A stretch of 64,000 nt of DNA from Nocardia lijiangensis NBRC 108240 (GCF_001613045.1 NZ_BDBP01000033.1:31314-95313); one strand, 5' to 3'; shown: positions 1 through 9,386, numbered from the stretch's first letter. Made by a program: numbers and translations. The notes: generated by a model not told the origin, from the sequence alone.

Positions 1-1287
1 CACAGCTTCGTCGATGCATGGAACTACACGGCCTACGCGCCGAATCAGCAGCAGGGCGCCGGATTCCTCTCCGTGATCGAAGGTTTCGACGCGGTCGATG
101 CGCCGGACCCGGCAGGCACACCCGCCGCGAATTCGGGCAGCCCCGCGACGCGCACGATGAGCGGTCTGCGCGTGGTCGACGATCACGCGTTCACCATCAC
201 GCTCGCCGCGCCGCTGCCGAGCTTCGTCAATCGCCTCGGCTACCTCGCCTTCGCGCCGCTGCCCAGGAAGTTCTTCACCGACCGTGCCGGATACCTGGCC
301 CATCCGATCGGCAACGGCCCCTTCGAGTTCGTCGGCCACACACCGGGTTCGAGCCTGACCATCCAGCGCAACGACGAGTACTCCGGCCCGAACAAGCCGT
401 CCATCGAGCGCGCGGAATTCCGTTTCAACGCCAAGCTCGAGACGGCCTACGCCGATGTGGTTGCCAATCGGCTGGATTTCCTCGAGGTGCTGCCCGGCGA
501 CGCGCTGGTGGGCGGTCGCTACAAGCAGGATCTGTCGGGCCGCCACTTCACCCGCACCGGAACGGGACTGCAAACGATCACGTTCCCGCTCTACGACCCG
601 CGTTTCGCCGATCCTCGTGTCCGCCAGGCGATTTCGATGTCGATCGATCGGCAGCACGTCATCGACACGGTATTCACCGGCGACCGCACCCCGGCCGAAG
701 GACTCGTGCCGCCCACTGTGCGCGGCGGCACCACCGGCCAGTGCGGCAACCTATGCCAGCACCGGCCCCAGCAGGCGCGAGAGTTGTTCGACAGCACGGG
801 ATTCCAGGGTCCGATCGAGATCACGTCCAATGTCGATTCGGCCAACGAGAAGTGGCTCACCGCGGTGTGCTCGTCGATCACCGCCGCCCTGGGACGCGAA
901 TGCCGGTTCCGGCCGGTGCCGACGCTCGGCGAGTTCCGGCGGCAGATCAACGCCCAGCAGATGCAGACGATCTACCGCACCGGCTGGGTCGCCGACTACC
1001 CCTCGATCGAGAACTTCCTGAATCCGCTCTACCGGACCGGCGGGTCGTCCAACACCGGTCGCTACAGCAACCAGCAGGTCGACGCGCTGCTCGCCCGCGC
1101 CGACGCCACCGCGAACGAGCAGGACTCCTGGAACCTCTACCAGGAGGCCGAACGCCTCGTGCTCCAGGACATGCCCGCCATCCCGCTCGTGATCCCCGGC
1201 GTGCAGACCGGCTGGTCGGAGCGCCTGCGGAACGTGACAGTCACGCCCTTCCGTGATCTGGACCTGGAAACCGTGACGATCGCCTAG
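1..1287 (+). CDS. ABC transporter substrate-binding protein, family 5 (C-terminal part)
   Basis: The frame is open from base 1, so the N-terminus with its signal peptide lies outside the window. About 428 residues remain. They resemble the C-terminal two thirds of extracellular solute-binding proteins that deliver peptides, opines or nickel to ABC permeases: an internal stretch IERAEFRFNAKLETAYADV typical of the family, then DPRVRQAISMSIDRQHVID, then a closing LYQEAERLVLQDMPAIPLV block. The protein should act outside the membrane as a lipoprotein or secreted receptor. No permease or ATPase genes follow; a strong hairpin lies directly downstream, so this is the last gene of its unit. The substrate cannot be told from sequence. 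Confidence 0.9.
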   Translation, partial: HSFVDAWNYTAYAPNQQQGAGFLSVIEGFDAVDAPDPAGTPAANSGSPATRTMSGLRVVDDHAFTITLAAPLPSFVNRLGYLAFAPLPRKFFTDRAGYLAHPIGNGPFEFVGHTPGSSLTIQRNDEYSGPNKPSIERAEFRFNAKLETAYADVVANRLDFLEVLPGDALVGGRYKQDLSGRHFTRTGTGLQTITFPLYDPRFADPRVRQAISMSIDRQHVIDTVFTGDRTPAEGLVPPTVRGGTTGQCGNLCQHRPQQARELFDSTGFQGPIEITSNVDSANEKWLTAVCSSITAALGRECRFRPVPTLGEFRRQINAQQMQTIYRTGWVADYPSIENFLNPLYRTGGSSNTGRYSNQQVDALLARADATANEQDSWNLYQEAERLVLQDMPAIPLVIPGVQTGWSERLRNVTVTPFRDLDLETVTIA

Positions 1288-1305
1288 CGGTTCGGCCCGC
1301 CACCA

Positions 1306-1342
1306 CGTCGTGCCTCGATGGTCTCCCCATCGGGGCACGACG
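1306..1342 (+). terminator. Rho-independent-type hairpin after the solute-binding protein gene
   Basis: Arms CGTCGTGCC and GGCACGACG pair over 9 bp and are continued by CGATGG/CCATCG around a five-base loop. The hairpin lies 18 bp after the stop codon. There is no clear U tract, as is common in actinobacteria. Confidence 0.7.
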
Positions 1343-1398
1343 CGCGTGGCTACACCGCGATTTGACCCTGACGTTGCGTGAGGCTCGACGATGACGTC

Positions 1399-1905
1399 AT
1401 GACCGACACTTACCCCGCCTTCGATATCAGTCCCGTCCCCGTCCCCACCCCGGACGCCGCGCCGCCGGAGCTCTTCCGCGGCATTTACGGTATGCCAATG
1501 TTCGTCACGGTGCCGACGACGGATCTGGCCGCGTCGGTGGACTTCTGGACCAGAGGACTCGGGTTCTTCGATCTGTTCTCGGTTCCCGGCCGTATCACCC
1601 ACCTGCGGCGCTGGGTGTTCCAGGACGTCTTGCTCGTGCCGGGCGAGCACCCCGCCGAGGCTCCTGCACTGAGCGTGAGCTTCTCCTGTGTGCTGAGCCA
1701 GCTGGACGAGATCGCGGCCGCGTGTTCGGCGTTGCGGCCCGGCTGCACGACCGGACCGCGGTCGATGCCGTGGAACTCGGTGGAGCTGGAGATCCGCACC
1801 CCGGAGCACACCAGGGTGATCATGACGGCGGCCCGTCCGTACGATCCGGACAGCCCGGAGGCCGAGCACCTGCGGTCCATTGGAATCGAGGGGCCCGAAG
1901 CGTGA
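1399..1905 (+). CDS. VOC (glyoxalase/bleomycin-resistance fold) family protein
   Basis: A 168-residue protein. One betaalphabetabetabeta unit is visible from about residue 30 (FVTVPTTDLAASVDFWTRGLGFFDLF) and the chain ends in a second strand-rich half (VELEIRTPEHTRVIMTA). Family members bind a metal or small hydrophobic ligand, but no substrate can be assigned here. ATG at 1399 is preferred; an in-frame GTG lies 21 bp upstream. The MerR-TipAS gene follows within about 50 bp in the same direction, so this may be the target or partner of that drug-sensing regulator (inference). Confidence 0.8.
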   Translation: MTDTYPAFDISPVPVPTPDAAPPELFRGIYGMPMFVTVPTTDLAASVDFWTRGLGFFDLFSVPGRITHLRRWVFQDVLLVPGEHPAEAPALSVSFSCVLSQLDEIAAACSALRPGCTTGPRSMPWNSVELEIRTPEHTRVIMTAARPYDPDSPEAEHLRSIGIEGPEA

Positions 1906-1957
1906 CCGCACTGTGGTCGGCGCGGCCCGGCGCGGCGTGACTGCCAGACTGGTCGAT

Positions 1958-2767
1958 GTGACGCACCGCCCCTCCGACGCCGCCGACGGACTCACCGTCG
2001 GCGCCGTCGCGTCGCTGGCGGGCGTCACGATCCGGGCGCTGCACCACTGGGATTCGATCGGGCTCGTCCGGCCGTCCGAGCGCACCGACGCCGGCTACCG
2101 GCGCTACACGGCCGCGGACCTGGCCCGTATCCATCGGGTGCTCGTCTACCGCGAGCTCGGGGTGCCGCTCGGCGATATCGCGGCGGTGCTGGACGCGCCG
2201 ACCTCCGAGGCGACGGCCTCGCTGCGCACACAGCGCGACCAGTTGCGCGAGCGCATCGCCCAGCTGCGGCGGATGAGCGACGCGCTGGACCGCCTGATCG
2301 AAGCCAGGGAGTCCGGCATTCTGCTGTCGGATTCCGAACAGGTGGCGATCTTCGGCAGTGATTGGCAGCCGTCCTGGGTCGAACAAGCGCGCGACCGGTG
2401 GGGCGATACTCCGCAGTGGGCGCAGTACGCCGAACGCGCCGCGGGCCGGACCGCCGAGCACTGGCGACAGATCGCCGACAGCGTCGCGGTCCTCGACGCG
2501 GAACTCGCCGCGGCGCACCGCGCCGGGGTGACTCCCGGCAGCGACCGCGCCAACTCGCTGGCCGAACGGCACCGGGCCTCGATCGGCGCCTATTTCGACT
2601 GCTCCCACTCGATGCACGTCTGCGTGGGCCGCACCTACATCACCGATCCGGGATTCGCCGCCTTCTACGACGGCATCGCAACCGGCCTGAGCACCTGGCT
2701 GCGCGCGATCATCGACGCCAACGCGCGCGCCAACGGCGTCGATCCCGACTCGGCGCAGTGGGTGTGA
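1958..2767 (+). CDS. MerR-family regulator with TipAS-like ligand-binding domain
   Basis: The N-terminal winged HTH is clear (LTVGAVASLAGVTIRALHHW, then YRRYTAADLARI), followed by a dimerisation helix with the R..L..RI.QLRRM pattern and a C-terminal all-helical TipAS domain (CSHSMHVCVGRTYITDP). TipA-type activators bind thiopeptides or other hydrophobic drugs and remodel an overlong promoter spacer. Length (269 aa) fits the long form of TipA. Start is uncertain: GTG at 1958 gives a usual N-terminus, GTG at 1937 is possible, and no strong Shine-Dalgarno decides it. It sits downstream of a VOC gene and upstream of a WYL regulator. Confidence 0.88.
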   Translation: MTHRPSDAADGLTVGAVASLAGVTIRALHHWDSIGLVRPSERTDAGYRRYTAADLARIHRVLVYRELGVPLGDIAAVLDAPTSEATASLRTQRDQLRERIAQLRRMSDALDRLIEARESGILLSDSEQVAIFGSDWQPSWVEQARDRWGDTPQWAQYAERAAGRTAEHWRQIADSVAVLDAELAAAHRAGVTPGSDRANSLAERHRASIGAYFDCSHSMHVCVGRTYITDPGFAAFYDGIATGLSTWLRAIIDANARANGVDPDSAQWV

Positions 2768-2821
2768 CACCGTCCTCTCGCGCCGTCGGGACGTGTCGGT
2801 GGGCGGCGCTACGGTGGCGGC

Positions 2822-3523
2822 GTGAACCGGACGGATCGGTTGTACGCGATAGTCGAGGAATTGCGGGCGATCTCGCCGCGGCTGCGCAGCGCGCGCGAGT
2901 TGGCCGAGCGGTACGAGGTGAGCGTCCGGACGATCGAACGCGATATCGGCGCGCTGCAGCAGGCCGGTATCCCGATCTACGCCGATGTCGGCAGGCGCGG
3001 TGGGTATGCGCTGGACAAGAGCATGTCCTTGCCGCCGCTGAATTTCACGCCCGCGGAGACCGTGGCACTGGCGGTCGCGCTGGCCCGCCATCGCGGTGGC
3101 CCGTTCGAGCGGGCGGGTCACAGCGCGCTGCGCAAGATCGTGGCGGTGCTTCCGGAACGCAACGCGGTCGCCGCCCGTGATCTCGCCGGACGCATCCGAT
3201 TGCTGGATTCCCGTGAGGCCCAGCACGATCACGAGATCCCGGCGGTGATCGAACGGGCCATCGAGGTCGGCCGGGTGGTGCGGATCGGCTATCTCGACCG
3301 CTCCGGCGCGCGCACCGAACGCGACGTCGAGCCGTTCGCGCTCGTGAGCGGGACCAACGGCTGGTACTTGGCGGCCTGGTGCCGGCTGCGCGGCAATGCG
3401 CGCTGCTTCCGGCTGGACCGGATCGCGTCGGCGGCGGCGACCGAACAGCCCGCACCGCACCGCCCGTTCGACGGTTCGGCCTGGGACATCCCGGCCGCCG
3501 GACTCCGGGACGTCGCGCTCTGA
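2822..3523 (+). CDS. YafY-type HTH/WYL-domain transcriptional regulator
   Basis: 233 residues. An N-terminal HTH_11 (RLRSARELAERYEVSVRTIE, then RDIGALQQAGIPI) is followed by a WYL domain whose core reads GWYLAAWCRLRGNARCFRLD near residue 180. WYL proteins sense small ligands or nucleic acids and regulate neighbouring genes, often VOC or DinB-like enzymes; the next gene is indeed a VOC protein 90 bp away. GTG start at 2822. The target promoter is not identified. Confidence 0.9.
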   Translation: MNRTDRLYAIVEELRAISPRLRSARELAERYEVSVRTIERDIGALQQAGIPIYADVGRRGGYALDKSMSLPPLNFTPAETVALAVALARHRGGPFERAGHSALRKIVAVLPERNAVAARDLAGRIRLLDSREAQHDHEIPAVIERAIEVGRVVRIGYLDRSGARTERDVEPFALVSGTNGWYLAAWCRLRGNARCFRLDRIASAAATEQPAPHRPFDGSAWDIPAAGLRDVAL

Positions 3524-3612
3524 ACCGATTCGAAAACACCGACAGGGGGTTGTCGCCACGGCGGGAGATCGTGATCCGGCAAGACAACGACCCGAGATTC
3601 GGAGACGATCGA

Positions 3613-3990
3613 ATGAGCACTCCCCCGTACAACACGGTGACCTGGTTCCAGGTCGGCAGCGACAAGCCCGAGCAGATCAAGAAGTTCTACGGCGAGTTGT
3701 TCGGCTGGTCCTTCAACCCCTACCCGAGCGACGACAGCTACGAGCTGATCCACTACCCCGGCAGCGACGCGCCGAGCGGCGGGGTCGCGCACACCCCCGA
3801 CAGCACGGCCAACCACGCCACCTTCGTGGTGATGGTCCAGGACGTCGCCGCCACCGTGGCGGCGGCCGAGGCCTTGGGCGCCAAGGTGCTGACCGCGCCC
3901 GTCAGCAGTCCGGACGGCCTGGTGTCGGCCGATCTGCTCGACACCTCCGGCCAGCATTTCGGCGTCTTCAGCCCGGCGCCCGCGGCGTGA
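3613..3990 (+). CDS. VOC family protein, single-domain, 125 aa
   Basis: Starts NTVTWFQVGSDKPEQIKKFY and ends LLDTSGQHFGVFSP, the usual edges of one glyoxalase/bleomycin-resistance half. Such proteins dimerise to build the active site. Its position 89 bp after a WYL regulator and in the same direction is a common pairing in actinobacteria (established pattern), so it may be controlled by that regulator. No catalytic assignment is possible. Confidence 0.87.
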   Translation: MSTPPYNTVTWFQVGSDKPEQIKKFYGELFGWSFNPYPSDDSYELIHYPGSDAPSGGVAHTPDSTANHATFVVMVQDVAATVAAAEALGAKVLTAPVSSPDGLVSADLLDTSGQHFGVFSPAPAA

Positions 3991-4007
3991 TCGGACGGTG
4001 AACCCGG

Positions 4008-4039
4008 CTCCCGGCGCATCGGCGACGATGTGCCGGGAG
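4008..4039. terminator. Bidirectional hairpin between convergent genes
   Basis: CTCCCGGC pairs with GCCGGGAG and the inner CAT with ATG. It lies between the stop codons of the VOC gene (plus) and the LLM oxidoreductase gene (minus). Confidence 0.65.
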
Positions 4040-4049
4040 ACGCAGTGTA

Positions 4050-4925
4050 CTAGCCGAGTTCGGCCAGCTTGGGGACGACCGGCGCGAAACCATCGATCCA
4101 TGTGGCCGGGGACCCGGTGGTGGGTATGACGATGACGGACTGCACGCCGAGCTTCGCGTAATCGGCCATCGCGCGGACGAATTCGTCGCGGGTGTCCGGG
4201 GCCGGTCGCGGGTTGCTGGCGATGATCGTCTTGCGGATCGCGTCGTAGTCGCGGCCGAGATCGTCGCAGTGCCTGCGCAGGACGTCGAGTTTGTGTTCGA
4301 CATCCTGGGGTGAGGAACCGAACAGGTTGCACGCGTCGCCGTATTGCGCGACCAACCGCAGCGTCTTGCGTTCTCCGCCACCGCCGATGAGCACCTTGGG
4401 CCGGTTGATCGGCTGCGGCGAACACAGCGTCTCGGCCAGCTGGTAGTACTTGCCCTCGAACGGTCCGTTGTTCTGCGGATCCCACATCTGTCCGCAGATG
4501 CGCAGGGCCTCTTCGAGTCGTTCGAATCGTTCGGCGACCGAAGGGAATTCCACGCCGAGCCCGCGGTGCTCGCGGTCGAACCATGCGGCGCCGATCCCGA
4601 GCACGGCCCGCCCGCCCGACAGGACGTCGAGCGTGGTGACGATCTTCGCGAGCAGACCCGGATGCCGGTACGTCACGCCCGTGACGAGCAAGCCGAGGTC
4701 GATCGTCGAAGTGTGCGCGGCCAGGAAGCCGAGCGTGGTGTAGCCCTCCAGCATGTTCGCTTCCGCGGGAAGGCCGGTCGGCTCGATCTGGAAGTAGTGA
4801 TCCATGAAGGACAACCAGGTCGCGCCCGACGCTTCGGCCGCGGCGCCCACCCTGGCCAATTCACCGGCGATGGCGGTGGTTCCACCGTCGATGTCGAAGA
4901 TCGGGATGTGAAAGCCGAGCTCCAT
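4050..4925 (-). CDS. LLM-class (F420-dependent type) oxidoreductase
   Basis: 291 residues with the luciferase-like TIM-barrel pattern: TWLSFMDHYF near residue 37, LGLLVTGVTYRHPGLLAKIV, LDVLSGGRAVLGIGAAWFD, and a C-terminal PKVLIGGGGERKTLRLVAQY. This set is typical of the F420-using branch common in Mycobacteriales. It would move a hydride between F420 and an unknown substrate in the cytosol. GAGGAG lies 8 bp before the ATG. It follows the amine oxidase gene by 39 bp on the same strand and probably shares its TetR-controlled promoter. Confidence 0.88.
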   Translation of the reverse strand: MELGFHIPIFDIDGGTTAIAGELARVGAAAEASGATWLSFMDHYFQIEPTGLPAEANMLEGYTTLGFLAAHTSTIDLGLLVTGVTYRHPGLLAKIVTTLDVLSGGRAVLGIGAAWFDREHRGLGVEFPSVAERFERLEEALRICGQMWDPQNNGPFEGKYYQLAETLCSPQPINRPKVLIGGGGERKTLRLVAQYGDACNLFGSSPQDVEHKLDVLRRHCDDLGRDYDAIRKTIIASNPRPAPDTRDEFVRAMADYAKLGVQSVIVIPTTGSPATWIDGFAPVVPKLAELG

Positions 4926-4964
4926 AGTGTGCTCTCCTCGTGTGTCGGCAAGCCTGAGTTCACG

Positions 4965-6287
4965 CTACGACTTGGAGTGCACTCCAAGGCAAGTCGAGTG
5001 CCACGCCTCGGCAACCTCGTCGGCGACCCGTTCACCGGAGAGCACCGCGCCTTCGAGGTAGCCGGTCCACCGCGGCGCGGTCTCCGTGCCCGCCCAGTGG
5101 ATCGGGCCGGTCGGCCGCGCCGCGCCGGTGAGCGCGCCGAGCGTGCCGGGCCGCGGAATCGCGGAATATCCGCCGCCGACATGGGGATCCAGGTGCCAGG
5201 ACTTCTCGTGCCAGCTGAGCGGATGCATCGCCGCTCGCCCGAGCTGTCCCGCCACCGCGGCCAGCACGGTGTCGCGCCGCTCGGCGACGCCGAGCCGATC
5301 CAGCGCTTCGGCGGCCCGGCCGGGGATCAGCACGCCCAGATGGCCGGGGCCGCCGGGCGGCGAGATGTCGAAGGCCGCGGGCACCGGTCCATCCAGGGCG
5401 ATGATCTCGCCACTGAGCCCGCGCTCGCGCCAGAACGGTGTGTCGTAGACGGCGATCGCCTTGTAGATCGTGCCCATCCGGAGGTTGTCCTGGACGAACC
5501 GATGCTCGGGCGGCAGCGGCGGATAGTGCCGTATCGCGGCCGCGACGGGCGGAGGCACGGCGACGATCACGCGTGCCGCGCGCACCGGACCGGCCGGCGT
5601 GGCGACGGTGACGCCGTCGGCCGACCGGAGGATCGCGGTGGCGGGACGGGCCAGGTGCACAGCGGAACCCAGCTCGGCGGCCAGCTTTTCGGCCAGCGCG
5701 CCCGCGCCGCCGGAGAGCAGCGATTCCTGCGCACCGCCCGACGTGCCGAGCATGACCCGCAGTCCGCCCGCCGAGCGAATCCCCTCGGCGAGCGCGGCGA
5801 CGGAGACTCGGTCGAGGTCGCAGGCCAATGCTTCGGGCAGGATCGCCTCGACCAGACGACGGGCGCGGCCCCTGAGGATCCGCGCCAGCCAGTCCGCCAC
5901 CGTCACCTCGTCCCATCGGCGGCTCGCGCCCGTGCGCGCCAGCAGTTCCAGCCGCAGCAGCGCCGCGCCTGCCGCCACGGCGGTGAGCGGGCCGATCCGC
6001 AGCCGTCGCCCGCCTTCGAGGACGAGGGCTTTGCCCGCGCTGGGGGTCGGGAACAAGGTCATGCCGAATTCTCTTGCGAGAGCGGTCATCCGGGCATGGT
6101 CGTGGCCGACCCACTGGCCGCCGAGATCCACCGGCGTGCCCGCGGCCGAACGCTCGGTCTGCGCCCGGCCGCCGACCCGGTCGGCCGCTTCCAGGACGAG
6201 CACGTCGATGCCGCGTGCTCGCAGGGCGCGCGCCGCGGTCAGTCCCGCGAATCCGGCGCCGATGACCGCGACGGTCGTCTGTTCCAT
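4965..6287 (-). CDS. FAD-dependent amine oxidase (monoamine oxidase-like)
   Basis: 440 residues. The Rossmann FAD site is at the very N-terminus (VIGAGFAGLTAARALRARG, then VLVLEAADRVGGR) and the flavin-closing C-terminal motif reads GPIHWAGTETAPRWTGYLEG. This matches flavin monoamine oxidases, which oxidise amines to imines and release H2O2; the amine is unknown. The ATG at 6287 is fixed by AAAGGAG 7 bp upstream. The gene diverges from a TetR gene across a palindrome and is followed by an LLM oxidoreductase, so the pair looks like a two-gene TetR-regulated operon. Confidence 0.9.
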   Translation of the reverse strand: MEQTTVAVIGAGFAGLTAARALRARGIDVLVLEAADRVGGRAQTERSAAGTPVDLGGQWVGHDHARMTALAREFGMTLFPTPSAGKALVLEGGRRLRIGPLTAVAAGAALLRLELLARTGASRRWDEVTVADWLARILRGRARRLVEAILPEALACDLDRVSVAALAEGIRSAGGLRVMLGTSGGAQESLLSGGAGALAEKLAAELGSAVHLARPATAILRSADGVTVATPAGPVRAARVIVAVPPPVAAAIRHYPPLPPEHRFVQDNLRMGTIYKAIAVYDTPFWRERGLSGEIIALDGPVPAAFDISPPGGPGHLGVLIPGRAAEALDRLGVAERRDTVLAAVAGQLGRAAMHPLSWHEKSWHLDPHVGGGYSAIPRPGTLGALTGAARPTGPIHWAGTETAPRWTGYLEGAVLSGERVADEVAEAWHSTCLGVHSKS

Positions 6288-6301
6288 CGCCAACTCCTTT
6301 A

Positions 6302-6331
6302 TGAAACACCTGTTGTAAAACAAGTGTTGCA
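6302..6331. promoter_or_regulatory. Probable TetR operator between amine oxidase and tetR genes
   Basis: A 30-bp imperfect palindrome with 12 of 15 pairs complementary; the core is AACACCTGTT, GTAA, AACAAGTGTT. It covers the short divergent intergenic region, 15 bp from one start and 19 bp from the other, so a bound repressor would block both promoters. A possible -10 (TAGGCT, 6339-6344) for the tetR gene follows. Confidence 0.7.
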
Positions 6332-6350
6332 TAAATGCTAGGCTGTGGCC

Positions 6351-6920
6351 ATGCCGCGCACCGTCGATCGCACCGCCCGACTGACAGCCATCGGCGACGC
6401 CGTCGTCACCCTCGCCATCGACGCCGGATTCGCGGCGGTGACCATCCGCTCGGTAGCCGAACGCATCGGCGCCTCGACCTCGGTGGTGACCCACTACGTC
6501 GGCGGCCGGGACGAGATGCTGCGCGTCGCGGTGCGGCGCGAGGTCGAAGCGCGCCGCAGGCACGCCGAGGACGCCATGGCGGGCCACCGCGGCGCCGCTT
6601 CCCTGCGCGCCCTGGTCGAATGGGCGGTGCTCACCGCGGACGAAGCGGCCCATCGGTTCTGGCTCGCACTGGTCGTCGGCGCCCCGGTCGAGCCGGTGCT
6701 GCGCGCGGAGCTGAACGCGTTCAACGACTGGTGGGACGCCCAGCTCCGAAAGAGGTTGAAGGAGGCCGGAATCACGGAGATCGAGCACGCGGCGGATCTG
6801 CTCGACGTCGTCGTCGACGGCCTCGTCGTCGGCGCCTTCGACGCGGGCGCGCCGTGGCCGCCCGCCCGCCGTCGGCAGGTTCTCGACACGACGTGGCGCG
6901 CTCTCGGCCTCACCGCGTAG
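6351..6920 (+). CDS. TetR/AcrR family regulator
   Basis: 189 residues with an N-terminal HTH (AAVTIRSVAERIGASTSVVT, then HYVGGRDEMLRVAV) and a helical ligand domain. It diverges from the amine oxidase-LLM operon across the palindrome at 6302-6331, which makes it the likely autoregulated repressor of that operon. ATG 6351 is taken; a GTG two codons upstream is the alternative. The transcript would have almost no leader. Confidence 0.9.
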   Translation: MPRTVDRTARLTAIGDAVVTLAIDAGFAAVTIRSVAERIGASTSVVTHYVGGRDEMLRVAVRREVEARRRHAEDAMAGHRGAASLRALVEWAVLTADEAAHRFWLALVVGAPVEPVLRAELNAFNDWWDAQLRKRLKEAGITEIEHAADLLDVVVDGLVVGAFDAGAPWPPARRRQVLDTTWRALGLTA

Positions 6921-7062
6921 CGGGTACCCACCCCGGGCGCGCGACGTCGAAACAGATTGTGAACAAAGGAATTTCAGATAGTCGCGTGCGCCGACGACGG
7001 TAACGAACGCCCCGTCGCCGACGACGTGCTGGTACAGGGCTCCGTCGGTGGGACAAAGGGGT

Positions 7063-7971
7063 ATGGCGATGCCGGATCCGCGTTACGAGCATGCGAAGAC
7101 ATTGCGGCGAGAGGGGCGCACCGCGGAGGCGAGTTCGGTGCTGACGGCACTGCTGGCGGAACGCCCCGGCGATATCGGCGCGCTGTATGCCTTGGCGGTC
7201 TGTCAGATCGACACGGGGCAGCGGGGTCACGCGCGCGAGAATCTGCTGCGCATCGCGGGCGCGCACCCGGATCACTATGGCGCGCACTACCAACTGGGCC
7301 GCCTGCTACAGGACGAAGGAGACCTGCGCGCCGCGGCCGTCCACTACCGGCAGGTGCTCGCGGTGACCGAATACGCGGACGCGGCGGCGCGATTGGCGCA
7401 GTGCGAGCGGGCCGCCGCGGTGCCGCCGGTGAAGAAGATGATCGAGCAGACCTATGTCGCCGATCGCGGCGCTCTCGTGCAGAGCCTGCGACTCAGAGCA
7501 CGGCACGTCCTTCCACTCGGCTCGATCGCCACCGTGCTGCTGGCGTTCGTCGCGGCCCGGCTCCTCAACACCTCGGGCGTGGGACTCCAGCTGGCCTATC
7601 CGTTGGTGCTGATCGTTCTGGCGTTGCTCCTGAACGTGGCGCTGTCGCCGATCACGATCTACATCCGGACCCGCATGTACACCGCCCAGTTGTACGACTA
7701 CGGGATGGACGTGAGCGAGGGCGTGTTCCGGCGGTCCAAGCAGTTCGTGTGGTACTACCAGATCACCGAGCCGCCGACGTATGTGCGCAAACCGGCCGAC
7801 TACCTCACCCACACCGCGTCGCTGATCGTCAACTACAACAACACCGCTGCCACCACGGCGCGAGTTCGGTTGCGCGGCTTCGGATCTCCTCGGCAGGTCG
7901 ACCAGGTCCGGTCCTATCTGCAGTCCCGCATCCCGTCCGAGCGGCTGCCGATCCGCGGGCCCTGGACCTGA
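7063..7971 (+). CDS. TPR-repeat protein with two transmembrane helices
   Basis: 302 residues. Residues 5-115 are tetratricopeptide-like (ALYALAVCQIDTGQRGHARE, then HYQLGRLLQDEGDLRAAAVH). Two hydrophobic helices follow at about 150-168 and 175-200 (LAYPLVLIVLALLLNVALS), then a tail of about 100 residues rich in aromatic and charged positions. The layout suggests a membrane-anchored scaffold. Function unknown. Start fixed by AAAGGGG 4-5 bp before the ATG. Its stop is 6 bp from the stop of the convergent His/Pro-rich gene. Confidence 0.8.
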   Translation: MAMPDPRYEHAKTLRREGRTAEASSVLTALLAERPGDIGALYALAVCQIDTGQRGHARENLLRIAGAHPDHYGAHYQLGRLLQDEGDLRAAAVHYRQVLAVTEYADAAARLAQCERAAAVPPVKKMIEQTYVADRGALVQSLRLRARHVLPLGSIATVLLAFVAARLLNTSGVGLQLAYPLVLIVLALLLNVALSPITIYIRTRMYTAQLYDYGMDVSEGVFRRSKQFVWYYQITEPPTYVRKPADYLTHTASLIVNYNNTAATTARVRLRGFGSPRQVDQVRSYLQSRIPSERLPIRGPWT

Positions 7972-7977
7972 CCGGCG

Positions 7978-9227
7978 TCAGACACCCGGCATCGGGCCGA
8001 GTTCGGCAGGACCGCCCGCGCCGCCGTCGGCCCACCCCGTGGTCCCGCCCTCGTGGTTCGCGGACGCCACGGCTCCGGGATCGTGGTGGCCCACGGCGGA
8101 GGTCAGCGGGCTTCCGAAGTCCATGCCCAGCGGCTGGCCGTGCCCGACAACGGAATTCGTGGACGAACCGGCGTGCTGGTCCTGCGTGGACGTGCCGGAG
8201 GAGGTGGACGGATCGCGGCCGTCGGATGGGTGGGGAGTTTCCTTGAAGTTGAACGTCTTCACCGGATTGCCCTGGGTATCAACCGGCTGCCCACCCGTGT
8301 GCAGATCCAACGGTTTCACCCTGGCGTCCGCGGCGCCCGCGTCGTGATCCGGCGCTGCGGACGCGTCGTTGGCCACCGCCTGCCGGTGCGGCGAGATCAC
8401 CCGGAAATCGGCCGCGGTGACCGGTGTGCCGCCGTCGGCCGGGTAGACGGCGGTGTGCCCGGACTGAGTCGGCGCCGCGGGGCCGACATTCGGGGCGTGG
8501 TGAGGCACCGGTTGCGGAGCAGGCGCGGGCGCAGGCGGCGGAACGGTCTCGTGGTGGCCCGGGTGGTCGGCTTTCTGAAAATTCCAGAGGCTGAGGTGAT
8601 CCTGACCGGGCAGCGGATAGTCGTGCCGCAACTCCGTGACCGGATGCTTTCCCCCGTCGTGGTGATCGGCCCCGAAATCCATCCCCGGCGGCGGCGGCCC
8701 GGCGGGAGCGTCGTGGAAGTCCATCCCCGGCGGGATGTGCGAGGGCGGCTGCGGCTGGGGATTCACGAGAACTCCTTCGATCGCGTCGTGCGGCATGCCG
8801 TGCCCACCGGGGTGGGCGGGAAGGGACGGGGCGGAGGCGTGGTCGTCGGCCGCGCCATGCGGAAGCGCGGTCGCGTAGTAATGCAGCGGACGCGCGTCGT
8901 CGCGCAGATCCGAATGGCCACCGCGTCGCTGCCCGCCCCCTGCGGTGGCAAGGTGTCGACCCGCCACGACGGCCGGACAGCGTCCGACAGTGTCGGGTCG
9001 CCGTGGGCGGAGAAATCTCCGCGCTCGCCGTGCACACGGACCTCGTGTGCGGCGAATTGCAGAAAGTGCACCTGAAAGTCTGGCGCCATGCGGGAACTCG
9101 ACGCGAACTCGAACTCGATCGCATCGTCGAACACTCCCCCCGGCGCGTCGACCGAACTGGCCTCCACACTGTCGCGAACGGTCAACCGGCCGTGTCCGGG
9201 GATTTCGAGACTCTGCCACACGCCCAT
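7978..9227 (-). pseudogene. His/Pro/Asp-rich protein, broken by a one-base frameshift
   Basis: The ATG at 9227 has a good AGAGGA site. The first 105 codons (GVWQSLEIPGHGRLTVRDSV onward) read well, then the sense frame moves by -1 near 8910-8911. Restoring one G to the run CGG-GAT joins the segments smoothly into AIRDLRDDARPLHYYATAL. The second part is low-complexity: HPGGHGMPHDAIEGV, repeats of PPGMDF (three copies) and GQPLGMDFG, many His, Asp and Pro. About 416 codons in all. It lies next to an EF-hand gene on the same strand. The broken frame may be real or a homopolymer sequencing error. No family recognised. Confidence 0.65.
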
Positions 9228-9316
9228 GGGAATCCTCTGTCCAGCAGGGGGTTTCACAGTGAATCGGCTTGGGCGCAGGCGCCGTTACCGTGCTGGACAG
9301 CGATATGGGCGCGCCA

Positions 9317-9345
9317 CGAGGACCCCTCGACGAGAGGGGTCCTCG
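9317..9345 (-). terminator. Hairpin after the EF-hand gene
   Basis: CGAGGACCCCTC and GAGGGGTCCTCG form a perfect 12-bp stem with a five-base loop, 41 bp beyond the stop codon of the EF-hand gene on the minus strand. It separates that gene from the His/Pro-rich gene. Confidence 0.75.
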
Positions 9346-9386
9346 CGCGTTCCTGAGGAACTGTTCGATCGCGCTGCTGGTTCCAG

